Positions 22,813 to 23,329 of a stretch of 23,329 nt of DNA are shown here, piece after piece (the first letter of the stretch is position 1; every line of letters starts with the position of its first letter). The stretch comes from Chloroflexota bacterium (GTDB lineage: Bacteria > Chloroflexota > Limnocylindria > Limnocylindrales > CSP1-4): positions 1 through 23,329 of the forward strand of contig JAJYJR010000022.1 in assembly GCA_021789355.1 (NCBI GenBank), read 5' to 3'. The notes below the pieces were generated by a model, which was given only the letters and a program-made list of their open reading frames with translations, did no database searches and was not told the origin of the DNA. Both the position numbers and the translations under genes were made by a program.

Positions 22813-23329
22813 CGTGGCAATCTGAACGCCCGCCTCTGTCTTGTCCCGCCGCGCCAGCCGGACGCCGATTGTCGTCGTGGCCTGATGCCGGAGTCGCCCC
22901 AGCCATTATCGCCGAGCTGCTGCTTCGCACCTTCCCGGTGCATTCCCGCACCTCCTGGAGAGCAAGCCGCCGGATACCGATTTGGCTGGGTCGGGTGGCC
23001 CGATGGGACGAAGCTCTTCGCCCGCCAACCGACCAAGACCACACCTTACCCCGTCTGGTCATCTCCGCCTCGGACTCGCACCGGCAGTACCAATGCATCT
23101 CTCGCGTCGCGCCGCAGACTCTGGCAGGGTAGGTCCCGTCCTCCGGGGTCCTGGACGGCTACCCCGGGCCTTGCGTTCGGCGGTCCACCACATGTGTGGC
23201 CGCCAGCGTTCGGGTGGCGACGTCTGCAGGGAGCCAGCAGTGCGCAACATCCGAATCGCCGATCCTCGCGGCGCCGGTCCCGGGGCCCGGCGCTTGACGT
23301 CACGGAGTCCGGCTTCGCGAGTCAGCGAC
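22813..23329. other. Right-end region without a convincing gene; foldable sequence
   Basis: Short ORFs here have no recognisable domains. Minus-strand sequence upstream of the zinc-finger gene contains a nested stem: 22989-22999 with 23024-23034, enclosing the hairpin 23006-23023. It also contains three alternating arms, GCACC (22927), GGTGC (22937) and GCACC (22948). A separate hairpin at 23179-23204 is flanked by direct copies of GCGTTCGG (23173 and 23206). These may be leader or regulatory RNA of the zinc-finger gene. No known riboswitch consensus was matched. Confidence 0.4.

Noticed and set aside
22860..23040. SRP RNA or a known riboswitch at the right end
   Set aside because: A CCGGGAAGG stretch recalls the SRP GGAA loop, but the surrounding helix 8 consensus is missing. 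Cobalamin, c-di-GMP, c-di-AMP and M-box signatures recalled from memory did not match.
1..23329. tRNA genes and CRISPR arrays
   Set aside because: No T-arm pattern with a supporting cloverleaf was seen outside coding sequence, and no regularly spaced repeats longer than about 20 bases were found by eye.

Overview
This 23.3 kb window is a GC-rich bacterial surface-polysaccharide locus. Almost every recognisable gene makes, activates, transfers, modifies or exports sugars. No rRNA, tRNA or CRISPR array was seen. The lineage is probably a GC-rich, possibly monoderm phylum; Chloroflexota or a relative is my best guess. That guess rests on base composition, a fused Wzz/BY-kinase protein with no outer-membrane export gene in view, and a C-terminal Cys/His module in the last gene that I recall from such genomes. 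It is an inference.

Left edge (1-1715, minus strand): the end of an IS3-family insertion sequence, with the first codons of its OrfA, cuts a glycosyltransferase gene after about 77 codons. Upstream of that remnant lies a Wzx-type flippase. A divergent plus-strand group follows (1871-4097): a GT2 glycosyltransferase broken by three frame changes, a small membrane protein and a SAM methyltransferase. It ends in a perfect 32-bp palindrome shared with the convergent operon.

Central operon (12190 down to 4124, minus strand): eight tightly packed genes. They are a Wzz/Wzc-like copolymerase-kinase, a GDP-mannose 3,5-epimerase homologue, a GmhA-like SIS isomerase, a fused HddC-GmhB protein, an SDR epimerase/dehydratase, an RmlC-like cupin epimerase, an HddA-like GHMP kinase and a GT2 glycosyltransferase. 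Together GmhA, HddA, GmhB and HddC cover the known route from sedoheptulose 7-phosphate to GDP-D-glycero-alpha-D-manno-heptose. The GME, RmlC-like and SDR genes suggest the heptose is then modified before transfer.

Right half: a plus-strand pair (a 49-residue one-helix protein and a GT4 with a likely leaderless start); a translationally coupled minus-strand operon (kinase-fold protein, GT2-deacetylase fusion, GT2, second flippase; 20281 down to 14307); a divergent GT4 with a TTG start; and a minus-strand membrane protein with a RanBP2-type zinc finger. The last 517 bases hold no convincing gene but do contain foldable sequence.

The initiating sugar-phosphate transferase and Wzy polymerase are not seen and may lie outside the window.
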